Source: Bacillota bacterium (GTDB lineage Bacteria > Bacillota > Clostridia > Tissierellales > Tissierellaceae). Taken from it: DNA of 47,434 nucleotides. Below, one piece after another: positions 46,396-47,434 of this stretch. How positions within the stretch are numbered: the first letter of the stretch is position 1; each line of letters opens with the position of its first letter. A program made the translations under genes and the position numbers. The stretch lies in the NCBI GenBank assembly GCA_030602225.1, contig JAUWAD010000005.1:1-47434 (forward strand), written 5' to 3'. Below the pieces are notes generated by a model. That model did no database searches and had not been told where the DNA came from. It saw only the letters and a program-made list of their open reading frames with translations.

Positions 46396-46881
46396 ATGGC
46401 TTTTCGATTAAGTACAGGATTAAGAAATCTATTAATGGCACAGGCAAGTGGAAGTCTTGTTGGTGCAGGCTTTGGAACTTTGTTCCTAGATGGTGTCATT
46501 TATGTCTATACAGGGAGTCAGCCAGCAACTGCTGATCTTGCTGAGACTGGTACTAACATTCTTATTATTACTGAGAGTGGTGGTGCATTTACACCTTCAA
46601 GTCCTACTAATGGTCTTGAGTTTGAAGATGATCCTGCAAGTGGAGAACTTGAGAAAGCTGCTGCAGAGACTTGGCAAGGCATTGGTATAGGTGGCGGTGG
46701 GACTGCTGGATGGTTCAGGTTTTATGCTAATGATAGAATTCAGGGAGCAAGTGCTGTAAGTGTAAGATTTGATGGGGCTTGTGGAACTTCTGGAACTGAA
46801 CTTATTATGAGCAGTACTACTATTGTAGTAGATGCTACTACTACTATTGATACATTTAAAGTTACTATACCAGCTTCATAA
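46396..46881 (+). CDS. Hypothetical virion protein
   Basis: ORF with RBS aaggaga. Confidence 0.6.
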   Translation: MAFRLSTGLRNLLMAQASGSLVGAGFGTLFLDGVIYVYTGSQPATADLAETGTNILIITESGGAFTPSSPTNGLEFEDDPASGELEKAAAETWQGIGIGGGGTAGWFRFYANDRIQGASAVSVRFDGACGTSGTELIMSSTTIVVDATTTIDTFKVTIPAS

Positions 46882-46892
46882 GGAAGTAGTAT

Positions 46893-47434
46893 ATGGCTAA
46901 TGATGCTGATATAACATTACCAAGTCTTGTAATAAGTAGTGCTACTATAGGAAATAGTGGTGATATGACTTTACCACTATTTACAATTGAAGCACATGCT
47001 GTCACAGGATGGTATGCTATTATAGAGCTTCCAGCTTTGGTAATAGAAGCTAGAAGTGGTGCTGTAGCTAGTGTAGAACTTCCTGCTCTATCTGTAGAAG
47101 CAACAGCTCTTATGGGAGTTGTGTGTACTGCTGATATAATATTACCAGATTTAATTATCAGTGCTTATACATCATCTCCTATTATTGTTACAGCTAATCT
47201 TACTCTTCAAAGACTTCAAATCTCTGCAACTTCAATTCATGATATATTAGCTGCTGGAGACATGGAGCTCAGACTCTTTTTTGTTGCTGGCACAACAAGT
47301 TTAGCTGCTGGTGTAATAACTGGATATGCAATTAATCTTAAAACGTTAGGACTTAGTGAATATGAAGATTTCAACTTTAATAGTGCGTGTCTTATCGGAG
47401 GTATTCCTTTTGGGGCTAGTGGTTTGGGTCTCTT
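46893..47434 (+). CDS. 5' part of a tail/structural protein with tandem degenerate 'LPxLxIxA' repeats; continues in the same frame at 1-474 if the contig is circular
   Basis: ATG at 46893 is open to the window end. Translation MANDADITLPSLVISSATIGNSGDMTLPLFTIEAHAV...IIELPALVIEARSG...SVELPALSVEATAL... The frame matches the homologous bases 1-143. Confidence 0.8.
   Translation, partial: MANDADITLPSLVISSATIGNSGDMTLPLFTIEAHAVTGWYAIIELPALVIEARSGAVASVELPALSVEATALMGVVCTADIILPDLIISAYTSSPIIVTANLTLQRLQISATSIHDILAAGDMELRLFFVAGTTSLAAGVITGYAINLKTLGLSEYEDFNFNSACLIGGIPFGASGLGL
47292..47434 (+). repeat. Terminal overlap with bases 1-143 (non-identical direct repeat)
   Basis: 143 bp align without gaps to 1-143 with 7 mismatches, all transitions. 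Confidence 0.95.

Noticed and set aside
1-47434. CRISPR array, diversity-generating retroelement, IS element or integrase
   Set aside because: No regularly spaced repeats, no reverse transcriptase motif, no transposase or integrase signature seen in the ORFs.

Overview
The window looks like an essentially complete, AT-rich, podovirus-like phage genome. Bases 1-143 and 47292-47434 are the same sequence at about 95% identity (7 mismatches by eye, all transitions), and an ORF opening at 46893 runs off the right edge in the same frame as the ORF at 1-474. The contig is therefore probably circular or circularly permuted, with a unique length near 47.29 kb. It has two arms. A plus-strand virion/lysis arm runs 35.97-47.43 kb and wraps to 0-13.12 kb: terminase, P22-like portal, scaffold, N4-gp56-type major capsid protein, tail and ejection proteins, M15 peptidase, holin. 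A minus-strand replication/early arm runs 13.4-35.15 kb: DUF3987 protein, UDG-PolA fusion polymerase, ParB-HTH-methyltransferase fusion, Sak4-like ATPase, PD-(D/E)XK nuclease, ATP-dependent DNA ligase and many small proteins. I saw no integrase, reverse transcriptase or CRISPR array. The most interesting non-coding signals are: (1) eleven copies of an intercistronic element, transcript-sense consensus CTAAGCAAAGTCAAnnnTTGACT, with invariant dyad arms and a variable centre, always with the same polarity relative to transcription and usually just after a stop codon; (2) an origin-like region at 33.34-33.66 kb with two GAACGGTGAAC iterons mirrored by two inverted copies around an AT-rich core; (3) a roughly 320-nt region at 24.97-25.29 kb packed with nested helices, and a smaller related structure at 21.15-21.26 kb; (4) a 151-nt tRNA-like element with acceptor, D and T arms but an expanded anticodon domain. 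All domain calls come from reading motifs by eye; no database searches were run.
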